From assembly GCA_035771175.1 (NCBI GenBank), contig CM069600.1:6099729-6163728 (forward strand): DNA of 64,000 bases, written 5' to 3'. A program made the position numbers and the translations under genes. This document shows, piece by piece, positions 23,431 through 34,900 of this stretch. Origin of the DNA: Paratinospora sagittata (taxonomy: Eukaryota > Streptophyta > Magnoliopsida > Ranunculales > Menispermaceae). Position 1 is the stretch's first letter. Each line of letters opens with the position of its first letter. The notes below the pieces were generated by a model. That model made no database searches. It saw nothing but the letters and a program-made list of their open reading frames with translations, and was not told the DNA's origin.

Positions 23431-24235
23431 CATAATTTAGGTAATCAAACTTTTTCACAAATTGATATTTTTCTTCAAATCTATTTTTATCATTTATAAT
23501 TTTTTACCATTCTCTTTTCTTGTAAGGCTATCTTTTTTTTTTTCTCAACAAAATACTAATAATTAATGTAAATTGTAAAATTACGCGCAAATATATATAA
23601 GTTTGCAAACATTGGCTAGCTCTAATGACGTGGATCTCGAATTCCTTCACTTGAAGTTGAGAGTTCGATTATCTCACTTTGCAAATAAATAAAAACTTTT
23701 TCTCTCTTAATAAAAGTGAGAGTAAGACCATGGTAGTTGATTCGCATAATCCTCATTCATATCTTTTATGTCTTTTATCATTGTGTTCACTTTCTTAGCC
23801 CTACTGAGGGGTCCTGATTTTCTCTGGCCCATACCAACATCTTCTAATCTTATGCCAACACTCAAAATATATATATAAATCTTTTTCATAGAAAGGAATT
23901 TCATACATCAAAACAAGTGGGCAGGTTCCAAGAATTTGACAAGATAATTAAGCAAAGTTAATTTAAAAGTGGCTTTGTCAAGTCAACCTTTGCAAATCAA
24001 AGGCAGCCCACAAAGGAGAAAGAACAATTAATATTCCATTTTCACTTATAAGAAATTCAAACTTCACATGTTGAAAGCCCCTGAAGAAGGAATAAAGCTA
24101 TGAGGATTTATGTTTAATATTGGCCAAAGCCAAAACAAAGTCTTCGTCAGTCTTCAAAATTGACACTCGGTTAGCTTCTTTGACTTCTCTTTATCAATTT
24201 TTGAAGTTCTTGATATTTCTCAATTTTGGGTTTTT

Positions 24236-24279
24236 TATTTATTATTTATTATTTTATTATTATTATTATTATTATTATA

Positions 24280-24310
<31 letters not shown>
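24236..24310. repeat. (TTA)n microsatellite, copy A
   Basis: A near-pure ATT tract. Its counterpart at 41178-41264 also gained an AT stretch. Confidence 0.9.
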
Positions 24311-24313
<3 letters not shown>

Positions 24314-24417
24314 AGTTATATAGATTAACTAGAAGCAGAAAACCGGTCTCCTCAACTTATTTTTAAAAATAGAAAACTGTTTTTTTTTTTCATCTTAACT
24401 TAACTAAAAGCAGATAT

Positions 24418-26389
24418 TGTAACATTCCGTAATTTTAATTAAATACATACATTGAAATACGCATATATCGAGATATATAATACACGTATTTTATACGTAT
24501 GAGCTAAATATACACGTGATACGTATGAGCAAATAAATATAATTAGTAAATAAAGAATATAAGTTTTATTAGTGGAATGGGTTGGTTAATTAGATATGTG
24601 AATTGGAGTTAAATTAAATTGATTAATAGATGAGGAAGTTGGTTTGTTAACTTGCATGAGGAGCATGGGATAACATGGGAAAGTTGGTTTGGTAAATTGC
24701 ATGAGGAGCAGGGGATCAAAATTAAAATAAAATAAAATAAAAAATGCTCTTATCTCTTTGCCGACAAGAGAAAACAAAGAAAAAAAGAAAAAAAAAGAAT
24801 TTGCAAAAGAAAGAGAAGGAGGAGAAGAAGTGCAGAGAGAAAGGAAAGGAAAGGAAGGAAGGAAGAAAGAAGGGGAAACGGAGGGAGATCCGAACCCGCG
24901 GTAAGTGCTTTTCATTCTCTTTCTTCGTGAAATTGATCTCTAAGCTAGAGGTAACAAGTCTAGCGGAGTAAATTTTGTTGTGGGAGCCGTTTTACGGCGT
25001 TTTCAAAAATTGGGGTTTTTGACCCAACGTGAATAAAAAGCCGCTAGAAAGGTAACAAAATGCTCCCTGGACTGTTAGAACCCCGAATATGTGGTTAGAT
25101 TCAATTTTATGATTTTTGGAGACCATTTGACAATTTTAATACAATTTACAACTTTCGGATGAATAGTGAATAATGAATAGTAGATAGTGAAATAATGAAT
25201 AGTGAATAGTAAAAAGTAAATAGTAAAAAAGTGAATAGTACTGTGAACAGTGATTTGATATTTTAGTAGCTACTAATATGGTAATGATGATTCTCATGAT
25301 ACTCTATTGATAATTTCAGTGTTTACATTGAGGCTTAAGGGCATGGATAAACGCTTTTGAGGAAGCAATGACGTTTATTGTTGCTCGATTTTAGATGTTG
25401 GCTTAGAAATCCTGTGTAACCACTGTGAGTATAGTTTCCTTGATTTGGTTCTTGTATGGCATTGTACGCATATAAACTGTTTGATTGTATGCATGTGATA
25501 TTATATATAATGCATTGAGTTTTATGGATCATGCAAACTGATTTTAGCAATTGGAGTTTGGAATGATGAGGCTTTGCGAATCTTCATTGTCATTTCGTTA
25601 GGAATTAGACCTGGATGAGGTTTTGTGAGTCCTCATTGTCAGTAGGTCTGTCCTAACAAGAGTTGCGATCCTTGAAATGACTGTGAATTGGGTGATGAGA
25701 AGCTGTGTCTACCTTGTACGGCCATACAAGGGTTGGACCCGCTCTCTTGCCTTGCGGAGGAGGGAGATTGTGCATTATGTTATTGAAAATTCATGAAATT
25801 TATGATGTTGACATGTACAATATATTCGTTGAATGATGCATGTGTTGAATAAATGTTTGAAATGATTTTAAATGTCATATTTCTATAAATGTATATAATT
25901 GCCATCTCAAGAACTATATTCACTGAGCTGTTGATTGCTCACCCCATTTCCTCCAATATTTCAGGTATTGAGTCGAAGGGAAAAAGAAAACTCCGTGAGT
26001 GATAATCACGTGAACCTTCGTCTGGTACGTGTAGGTATGCTTGGAGGAAATAGATCATATTTTTGTTATTTTGATATGTATAATTATCACACACTATATA
26101 TATGTAATATCACCTAGATGGGTTGTGTGGTAATATTATATATTGCTTAAATGAGATGATCATAGATATTTATCAAATGAGACTTTAATTTGTGAAATGA
26201 ATGGAATAATTATAGAGATCTATATTGAATTTGATTTGTGGTATATAAAAAAAAATTACTTTAACTTTTGAGTATTATTGGGAGACTACGTGAAGGCTGA
26301 TAGTGTATTGTATACTATATATGGGTATGTACAGTATATAGTATACTGTGCCGGTCATGACGTCAGCCTACGTCAAGGGCGTCGTGACA
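24418..26389 (+). mobile_element. Solo LTR (1972 bp), copy A only
   Basis: Starts TGTAACATTCC and ends GGGCGTCGTGACA. Flanks GATAT (24413-24417) and GGTAT (26390-26394) are a 5-bp target duplication with one mismatch. Copy B has the uninterrupted site (GCAGGTGTTGTC near 42301-42312), proving insertion. The last ~100 bp resemble the LTR ends at 5960 and 59949. GA/CT-rich frames near 24586-24971 are low complexity, not genes. No internal domain remains. Confidence 0.88.
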
Positions 26390-26394
26390 GGTAT

Positions 26395-26919
26395 TGTCAA
26401 ACAAGGCCGTACAATGATTGGGAACATGAATGAGAAAATTACTTATACAAATAAAATAATTAATGTCTTACGGAGGCATACAAAGCTATTATTTTATTTT
26501 ATTTTTTATGATCAAAACAATTTGCAGTTAGACAAAATTATTTAAATCTAGTTTATATATGTTTTTTTTTTGTTAATATAGATGAATTTAAATAGATTAA
26601 CCAAATTAAATATATAAAAATTAAGAAGATTTCTCAATAAATAACTTGTAGTCACCTCATCTAAAATGATAGTCTAATTATATAACCCGAAGAGAGGGAC
26701 TAGATGGGGGCTTAATTAATTATATAACGCAAAACAACAAATAGACTGTTTGGGATTAGAAGTATTTTATGTATTAAACGACATTTTAGTGTGACAAACC
26801 TTTAATTGTTTTTTTTATTACTATTATTATTATTATTATTAGTCCACATGTACGTACCTTGCTCGTTGTTGGACCATTAGCTCGGCCCAACCTAGCTGGC
26901 ACAAGCCGAGCTACGGGGG
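26395..26919. other. Intergenic, copy A
   Basis: AT-rich sequence with an (ATT)n tract near 26820-26840. Counterpart 42310-42808. No gene seen. Confidence 0.4.
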
Positions 26920-27505
26920 TGATGTACGAAAAATGACGAACAAAATTCGGATACAAAAAACTATAGACGATAGCTCGGCACGATAGATCTGCCAAAAGCA
27001 AGTAGTGGAAAGCACAGACAACAACTTGGTATCGTCTCAACACTAGCAACTGAGGAAAAACAGTTCTCTCAGGACGATTGCTCGACCTGTCCACACTATG
27101 AGAGATAAGCAGACAAATCTAAAGCATAAATCAGCTCCCCCAATTCAAGCTCATTTACTCCTACCTTATCAGATATCGACACGTAGCATGCCAACCTTGC
27201 AACTATAACCACACGGCCAAAGATTTCATTTATAAATAGCCCCTTGACTCCCCTTCAAACATATGTTAGTCATTACTTCTAAAGCTAATGTAAAGTTTCA
27301 TCTGAGCAAGCTCAGATATTAAGTATCAAAGGGTTTGTGACTGACATCACACCGGTGTTCTTCACGATAGTTTATTCTTCTTTCTTTTGTTCCAAATCTG
27401 CATGGCAAGCTGTTGCTAAAGTCTGTTAGTTCGTGTTTTTAGATCAGTTCATCTCCTCCACTTGTTCATTAACTTGATGTTTGTTAAATTTTGCACCAAA
27501 CTACA
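26920..27505 (+). mobile_element. Probable Gypsy LTR remnant, copy A
   Basis: Starts TGATGTACGAAAAATGACG and ends TGTTAAATTTTGCACCAAA, an end very like that of the Gypsy LTR at 3510-3530 (TTGCACCAACA). A CCTTGACTC..TATAAATAGCCCC promoter-like stretch lies near 27225-27250. Target duplications are not clear. Compared with 42809-43675 it lacks about 270 bp. Confidence 0.45.
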
Positions 27506-28125
27506 TGATAAAAGAGGGCTGAAATTTATCAAAGAAAAAGAATAACCTTAGGTTAAAAGTTACCCATAAAAAAAAGGAAAAGGAAGCCAAAAATTAAAAA
27601 AAAATAAAAATAAAGTAAAAGGGCTGAAAATGGAAAAAAATAAAATAAAATAAATTAAGTATTATATTTACTAAAATTACCAAAAAAATCTTTTAGCCCC
27701 TTATTACAAAATTATCCGTAAATATATTTTTTATATAAATTTATCTAACAGTTTTACATTAAAAATAGTAGGTAATTTAAGAATTATGATTAAAGTAGCA
27801 TATTTGTTAAAGAGTTTTGAGTTTATAAAAAATATAGATATTATTATTTTATCGCCTATTTGAAAAATGGTTTTTTTTTTTTTAATCAGTGCCACGTAAC
27901 AGAAATGACACGTTTAAAATATAATTGGGACGACTTTTGAATGATAATGATTGAAGACCGCACTCACCATATATTGCTGGATAACGTTACGAACTTCAAT
28001 ATTTTCCGCTGCATCATGAGGTTTTTAAGATTAATTAAGGGCATCTTGTGATGAGGTTTTATTTTTATTTTATTTTATTTTTTATTTTTGTAACATATCA
28101 TTCTATACATAATAACAGACTCTTA
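27506..28125. other. Intergenic, copy A
   Basis: A/T-rich, non-coding, collinear with 43676-44230. Nothing further recognised. Confidence 0.4.
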
Positions 28126-28126
28126 A

Positions 28127-29030
28127 AAGTTTACTTTTACTTCAATTATTGATTACTCTTGCTTCAATTATTAATTTGACTATTAAATACTATCTTGTTA
28201 ACAAAGCCTTTCATTCTCATGGCGTTTCTAACAACGAAGATCCATCCTCGATTGCTTCCTACCTCCTTTTTCCTTTTACTAGTTCTCGGCACGGTAAGGT
28301 CTTTTTCTTCTTCTTGGACACGTTGAGTCTTCTGTCCTTTACAACCAAAAATAACAAATAAATCTTATCTTTATACAAAGGTGATGATATATATAATAAC
28401 ATACTCTTAAAAGTTTTGTTCGTATGCTATTTAGATTGTAAATATCTTAAAAATTCTATATATAATATCAGACTCTTAAAAGTTTTGTTCGTAAGCTATT
28501 TAGATTGTAAATATCTTAAAATGTCATCCATGTCCTTATCTGTTTACTCTTACTTCAATTATTGATTACTCTTGCTTCAATTATTAATTTGGCTATTAAA
28601 CACTATCTTGTTAACAAAGCCTTCCATTCTCATGACGTTTCTAGCGACAAAGATCCATCCTCGATTGCTTCCCACCTCATTCTATATATAATAACGGACT
28701 CTTAAAAGTTTTGTTCTTAAGCTATTGAGATTGTAAATATCTTTAAATGTCATCTATGTCATTATCTGTTTACTCTTACTTCAATTATTGATTATTCTTG
28801 CTTCAATTATTGATTTGGCTATTAAACACTATCTTGTTAACAAAGCCTTCCATTCTCATGACGTTTCTAGCGACGAAGATCCATCCTCGATTGCTTCCCA
28901 CCTCCTTTTTCCTTTTACTAGTTCTGGGCATGGTAAGGTCTTTTTCTTCTTCTTGGACACGTTGAGTCTTCTGTCCTTTACAACCAGAAATAACAAATAA
29001 ATCTTATCTTTATACAAAGGTGAGACCTTT
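28127..29030 (+). repeat. Amplified repeat array, copy A (three units)
   Basis: Units near 28127-28385, 28535-28680 and 28770-29020 share TCTTGTTAACAAAGCCTT, the GACGTTTCTAGCGAC region and CGATTGCTTCC. Units 1 and 3 are longer and keep a 70-codon frame with LVNKAFHSHDVSSDEDPSSI-type translation. The homologous array in copy B has a different unit number and layout. I do not recognise a protein family. Confidence 0.7.
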
Positions 29031-29032
29031 TG

Positions 29033-29254
29033 TAATACCATGTATTTAAAAAAAAAAAAAATTTACTATCTGGCATGCGCCCGAACGTTTTACAACCAGA
29101 AATAACAAATAAATCTTATCTTTATACAAAGGTGAGACATTTTGTAATACCCTGTATTTAAAAAAAAAATTACTATCTGGCATGCGCCTGAACGTTGAAC
29201 GTTCGTGCGTTGCCCAAATAGTAATTTTTTTTTTTGTGAAATACAGGGTATTAC
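29033..29254. repeat. Direct plus inverted copies of a ~60-bp LTR-end-like unit
   Basis: GTAATACC..GTATTTAAAA..TACTATCTGGCATGCGCC occurs directly at about 29033-29085 and 29144-29197. An inverted copy ends at 29254 (ATACAGGGTATTAC). 29144-29254 folds into a long hairpin with an inner palindrome GAACGTTGAACGTTC. The outer sequence resembles the 5' LTR end at 3966 (TGTAATACCC). Confidence 0.65.
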
Positions 29255-29907
29255 ACCTTTTCTTTTTCTTCTTTATTTTTTTCCTCTGTGCTTCTGCTTA
29301 GATCCATTGAGACTTTTAAATAGATGGTTTGGCTGTCAATTGTTGTCTTGTTAACAAAGCCTTCCATTCTCATGCACATGTCTGCATCTTTTTGTTGTTA
29401 ATTACCATTGCAAAAAAAATTTAGCTTTTTTAAAAATTCTACTTTGTAATATTTTTTTGAATCTTTATTGGGTATTTTGTCTTCTTGATTTATTATTCAG
29501 CTGATAATGGAATTTCTTGGTTTTTTTGGATATTAGTAATACCTTAAACTTAAAAATAAAATAAAATTGAGAAGGCTATTTTATGTTCTTTCAGGAGCGT
29601 GTAGAGCTGTGTAACTTCTTGGCTAATAAATGTCTTTTTTTCTTTTCTTTTTTTGGGAAATGCTTACACAAAAAAAGACAAAGAAGAAGAAATACATTGG
29701 GTGCGGTTGTTGTGTTTAAGACGGGTTAATCGCAATCTGATGAAGAACCTGATCGTTTACCTTTTTTGTTTATTGAGAGATTTTTACAAGAGAAGTCGAA
29801 AAAAAAAAAAAAAAAAAAGATGAAGCTTAAGCATCATTCACTGTCAATCGTTATAAATCGTTACTTTTTTTAAAAGATCATGGGATAAAAATAAAAGATA
29901 AAAGATC
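29255..29907. other. Copy A segment without counterpart order in copy B
   Basis: T- and A-rich non-coding sequence with a poly(A) run at 29800-29818. Copy B holds different sequence here (45230-45880). A partial further copy of the TTGTTAACAAAGCCTTCC motif lies at about 29346-29370. Confidence 0.4.
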
Positions 29908-30238
29908 ATGGGAGAATAGGGAACATAAAAGATAAAGATAGGGATAAAAATGAAAAGAGATGAAACAAAAGATGACGTGTTAATTCATTGTTAAAAGATC
30001 TGCATTATCATATTATGTTATGTAATCATATTATGTTATGGATATTACATAATGACTTCACTTATCATAATTGATTACATATGATGAACTTAAAAAAAAA
30101 AAGGAAAAAAAAGTAATATACAACTAAGACTTACCTTAATAAATAACTAACAAGTGGACCAGCCTATTGTATCACTAAACAAAAAGTCAGAGAAATGGAA
30201 GCACTTCACGCTTCTACGTCCATTCACGCATCTATAGG

Positions 30239-30440
30239 TTTTTTTTTTTTTTTTTTGGTCTACGTCACCTGGTGTCCCCGTTAACCCTTTTGCGAGGGCG
30301 AAACTATTCCAGAGTCGAAAACGACAGAGGTTGTTGGGCATCCTTTCCTAAAATGGATGGATAAGTGTAAACATAAACTCGAACTCAAAATCGAGACTTC
30401 GCCCCTCAATCACTACTTATATCTCGTCCTTCATCCAACG
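30239..30440 (-). mobile_element. tRNA-derived SINE (minus), copy A
   Basis: A poly(T) run at 30239-30256 is the tail. On the minus strand the head contains AAGTAGTGATTGAGGGG (A-box-like) and, about 25 bp on, TTTTGAGTTCGAGTTT (B box). The body ends CCGTTAACGGGGACACCAGG reading to the tail. Same family as 46153-46345. Confidence 0.55.
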
Positions 30441-31139
30441 ACGCTACCCGACTTTAGGTAACAAAACTGGTTTTAACATAATATGAACTAAGCTTATTAT
30501 TGTCTCAATGCAACTAAATAATATTTCCCTTAACAACCCCTAAAAGCTCAAAATAAGAAAATTTTGTACTTTGACTGAACAATCAAGACATCTTCGTCAT
30601 TAAGTTAGCAAGGCATCTTCATTTGAATGCCTAGATGACATAAATTTGAGTCAAGATAAACACAATAGCCAGTTGTGAACCTCTCTTATAGTTAGGTTTA
30701 GATGCCTAACACCTAATTTTTGTTGTTTTCCAATAATTTTAATGTTTTAAATTAGTGGATATGAAATGAATTAAGAAGATTTCTTATACTTTTTAATATG
30801 ACTTAAAATTTATTAATATTTTTTTTTTGTCTATATGGCACCTTGTAATAAGTAATACATTTAATTCTACGGGACATAGGATCAATAGGGGAATAGAAAG
30901 AAGACATTTTTAAAGGAGCCATTTTTTGAAGAGATTAGCAATGTTATTAGAAGATTTGATGAAGGGTATACAAGAAGATGACTTGGCTTAGCTGTAGATT
31001 TTTTTTTTTTTTTTTTTTTTTGCAGTATCATAGCCAAAACCTCCATAACAATAACTTAATTTTATCTACAATATTTATAAATTTTTTATTTTGTAAATTG
31101 TACTTGTTAAGCATGGTAAATAAATATTTTGATTGTACG

Positions 31140-31345
31140 CAAAAAAAAAAAAAAAAAAAAATTAATTTCTCGTGTGGTGTCCTTGCCCTTTAGGTGAGAC
31201 TAATCAGCGTTCTAGCACTGTAGAGACATTTGACGACTTTCTCGAAGTGAACGCGACTAAAATGAGCACAAATTTAGATCTTGAGACCTCCATCCCTCGA
31301 CCACTTTTAACATAAAATTTCGACCATCTGTGTTACACCACGTTA
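31140..31345 (-). mobile_element. SINE-like repeat (minus), copy A
   Basis: A poly(A) run, then CTTGCCCTTTAGGTGAGACTAATC and a GAGACCTCCATCCCTCGACCACTTTTAACAT region. The same motif family recurs at 33160-33265, 47005-47170 and 48990-49100 (CGCCCTTCAGGCGAGACTAATC). Family assignment is uncertain. Confidence 0.4.
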
Positions 31346-32446
31346 GGTAAATATTTTAATTTGTTATTGACTAAAGTTGTGTGATTAAATAAATATGAGC
31401 TGACATTAATAAGAGTTCGTTTTGTTTTAAGGACCTGATGCTCCTAAGGAACTACCTATGAGTCGACACTCAAATTAATAAAACAAAATTAAATTAAGAC
31501 AACAAACCTGTGGGCCTGTGGCTTTCACATGTTGCCCACATGTAGTCATTGCCGAAATAGCCCACTTATTTAACCCCAATTATTTCCTTAACGGATAGCT
31601 AACTACGTTCTTAAGTTTTGTGAAGCCAAGTGTTCTTAAATAAATAAATAAAAAGTAAAATAAAATAAAACACTATTTTACTTATTATTTTAAGTGATAA
31701 CGCAAAGTCAAAAAATGTTAACACTAAGACCAGAAGAAATCGAAACCCTTCTATAGGACCAAGATGACAAACACAACATCAAGAAACATAAAAGACTCAG
31801 ATGAGAATCATACGAACTAACTACTATGTTCCTGCTCCTACTTTTATTAAGAGAAGAAAAATTCTCATTCATTTGCAATAAGAGATAATCGAACTCCTGA
31901 CTTTGAGTAAAAAAGTTCAAATGCACACAATACCATTGAACTAGTCAACATTTACAACAAAATATTTGAAGATGATAAGTTGACAACAGAGTCAAATTTC
32001 CAATTAAATTAAGAAATGTTTTAAAATGAAGGAAAAACTATTACAAATTATTTAAGGGAGTCAAGCTTAAGAGAGAAATAGAAAAATGAGAGAAATTTTG
32101 TATTCTCATATTAATCTATACTTGCAAACGCCTTGTGTACATTGTTTACAATCTAAGCACCTTTTTATATAAGCTATTGACCATAATAAAGGGATTAAAT
32201 TGCATTTACATCAAATAAATAAATAATAAAATAACGGTGTTATTCAAATATTATAACAAGAAAGAAAATAATTTCTATTTTCTTTAGGACATTAACTTGC
32301 TAACTGGGGAAAGGCATCAACAGAGCAATAAATATATAGGAACACTAAAATGGGTGGTTGCTATAGCTTTATCAATAATAAAAAAAAATACTAAGAAATA
32401 AACAAGAGAAAAAATGCATGTATTAATAATAAGAAATTTATCATTT
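31346..32446. other. Intergenic; 3' flank of the duplicated MraY exon, copy A
   Basis: AT-rich and non-coding; matches 47171-48264. On the minus strand the ~200 bp below 32447 correspond to the MraY 3' UTR region of copy B. Confidence 0.5.
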
Positions 32447-32629
32447 TTATGCTGATATAAGACCAACGTACCCGGCAAATATGGATAGAATTGCAGATAC
32501 AACATAAGCAGTTGCAACAATGTGAGTTTCCCTATATCCACAAAGTTCAAGGTGGTGATGGAAAGGTGCCATCTTCAACAATCGACGGCCAGTGCCATAC
32601 AACTGTTTAGTTGCTTTGAAGTACAGTAC
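32447..32629 (-). pseudogene. Duplicated MraY terminal exon (orphan), copy A
   Basis: Encodes the last 60 residues of the MraY homologue plus stop ([44 protein letters not shown]) with an intact acceptor (CAATGCAG). Its 183 nt are identical to 48265-48447, while flanking intron and 3' sequence carry scattered differences. No upstream MraY exon lies in copy A, so alone it is a gene fragment. It lies downstream of the full gene on the same strand, so a long read-through transcript could in principle splice to it and give the same protein with another 3' UTR. No evidence of use is visible. Confidence 0.85.
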
Positions 32630-33159
32630 CTGCATTGAGGAAAAAAAAAGAAAAAGCAATGAACAAAGAAGTTTTATGTTCAAAGATTAAAACAACAATT
32701 CATCTTTCTTTTTATGAAACTTTGCAATTATAGCCTCTCTGACTTAAAATAGGGAGAAATACTTGGATAACACACATTTTGACATTGGCGTTAAGAGTTG
32801 TTGAATCGCCTCGAATCACTCATTAATTGCGTGATTTGAGGCGATCGAACAACTTTCAAGGACAATATAAAAAAATGTGGGTCAAAAAAGTATGTTTACA
32901 AAGCATTTCTCGATAATTAAATTGGTGGGTGGGGGGAAGTCAAAAGTAATATAGTAACTGTGTACATCACCCTTATATCTTGTCATGTACAGAATGATAA
33001 CGTATAATGCACATTTGTATTTCACAATAAGAGGGAGAACCAGTGTGCCAGTATCAAGCAACAGATGGAAAATGAGCGAAAAAAAAAGAACCGGTAAATC
33101 AAATAGCTTTGCGCCATACATGCAATCAATCAGCTTTTTTGATTTTTCTTGGTTTCCCA

Positions 33160-33265
33160 TGCAGTATCCTCGCCCTTCAGGCGAGACTAATCTGCGTTCG
33201 AGCACTGCAGGAGCATTGAACAGCTCTCCTCAAGTGGGCGCGACTAAGGTGGGCAAGAGTTTCTA
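33160..33265. repeat. Short SINE-like motif block, copy A
   Basis: GCAGTATCCTCGCCCTTCAG, GCGAGACTAATCTGCGTTCGAG and CTCAAGTGGGCGCGACTAAG match the family at 31140-31345. Counterpart 48990-49100. Confidence 0.4.
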
Positions 33266-33575
33266 TCAATCAGCTTTTTTACCATTCAACAATTATACCA
33301 CAAAATGAAGAACAAAATAAGTGTTTTTGGCTTCAAGTCTTTAACACTTAGGTTCATGTCTTTAAAATAAAAGAAATAATACTAACGTTCATGGGAAAAA
33401 CAATGTTTCCCACATTGTGGCCTATTGATTTCTTTCATTAATTTGATGCATGGGCATATTAATCAATTTTCTTGAATGTATCACCATGAATATCATCAAT
33501 GCTACATATTGCATTTGTATAGGTTCTTTTATTTTTTATTTTTTTGAATTTTAGGAAAGAAAGAATTCTAAAAGG

Positions 33576-33790
33576 TGGGCCCTGGCGCAATGGTTGAGGT
33601 TACTCCAATGTTACCTACAGGTTACAGGTTCGAATCTAAAAACACCCTCTATAACATGGAGATAAAGCTACATATATCGTCTCTTCCCCAAGCCCCCCGC
33701 CCATGTGAGTCTAGTGGTGCTAAATCCAGAGCTAATCGAAGAATAATATTCTCAACCCAAACAACAAGATCTCGATCAGTAGAATAGGAG
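33576..33790 (+). mobile_element. Au-type tRNA-derived SINE, copy A
   Basis: GGGCCCTGGCGCAATGGTTG contains a clear A box. ACAGGTTCGAATC is a clear B box about 40 bp later, followed by the Au-like body (..CATGGAGATAAAGCTACAT.., CTTCCCCAAGCCCCCCGCCC). No cloverleaf, so not a tRNA gene. The counterpart at 49404-49620 is nearly identical. Confidence 0.7.
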
Positions 33791-33948
33791 AAGTCAAGAA
33801 ATCAACAACCCTGTTATGCTCCTACCAGCAATGACGCACAGAGAACCTTGACTGGATCTATTGAGTTAGAGGCTACGCATTATGAAAGTTTGGATACACT
33901 TGAAAAATTCAATCCTCCACGATTCAGACTCCATGGAGCATGCCCCAT

Positions 33949-34900
33949 TGCTTCAGTTAGAAGAATTAGTGAACCTTGGGAAATGAAACCCGAGAATCCA
34001 CAGAAAATCTCACCATCATGAATTCTTCCAACTCCTCCAAAGCTGTGGCCCCTAGCTGAGAAAGAGCGATTAGAATGAAGGGCCAATATGCCCGATTTGC
34101 ATAAATATTTCATGAGACCAAAGCTTTATACAAAACCATGTGTCACAGATCTAGAAGCACTCTCAAACCTTCTCTGTCTCAGCCTTCTGTTTTTTTGTTT
34201 ACTTAAAAGAGGCCATCACTCTGCAATCAATAACTGGAATTGCTCAATCCAACTGATTTTTATATTCCATTCCATTCTCGACAATCATGCCCATCCATGG
34301 GCTTTCATCACGGGACAATTTTTTCCAAGAAACTGAATTGAATTCATTTAGGAACTTAATGGACACCATAGAAAATCGGAAACTTGACCATCAAATTAGA
34401 TCAAAAATATCAGACTTGTTTCATCCTCAGTTTTAAAAATTGAATGAGGCGTACTCCTCAATGCTTTAGCCTCAATGATACCCCATGAGGCTTGCATGTC
34501 AAGCTTGTGTAAGGCTTAAACCTAAATATCTATGAACATGAGACTCTACCTAAGCCTTTTATTTTTTTCCTATTTTACATTTTTCTAGTTCTTTTTTATT
34601 TATTAAAGTTGTAATGTTAGTAATTTCGGAGAGATCAGTCCTAAACTCCAAGCCCAGACTTCTTGTGTTGGAGACTACATCCATAGCTCTTGGTGGTGAT
34701 ATTCATCCTGTGAGCTCATTGAAAGAAGCCTCAAAATTTACCTGAGTAAAATTTTTATTGGAATCCACCAAAAACACAAACCCTTCACCCTTGGGTGCTT
34801 GGAAGTTCTTGAAGAGTCAATTAATTGTCAAAAGTAAAGACCGCGTACGAGCTATGAAAATGTCGGTACCTACAAAGCCCCAAGTCCATAGAGGCTGCAA
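33949..34900. other. ~950-bp segment present in copy A, absent from copy B
   Basis: Copy B jumps from the equivalent of 33948 to the AT-rich stretch at 34900 and carries a 17-bp repeat at the break (see 49741-49791), so copy B probably lost it. Minus-strand frame 33880-34113 is open for 77 codons but matches no family I know. The remainder is non-coding. Confidence 0.6.

Noticed and set aside
24586..24971. Open frames on both strands (109 and 75 codons)
   Set aside because: Low-complexity GA/CT sequence inside the solo LTR.
33576..33660. tRNA gene suggested by perfect A and B boxes
   Set aside because: No cloverleaf or acceptor stem; the downstream body matches an Au-type SINE.
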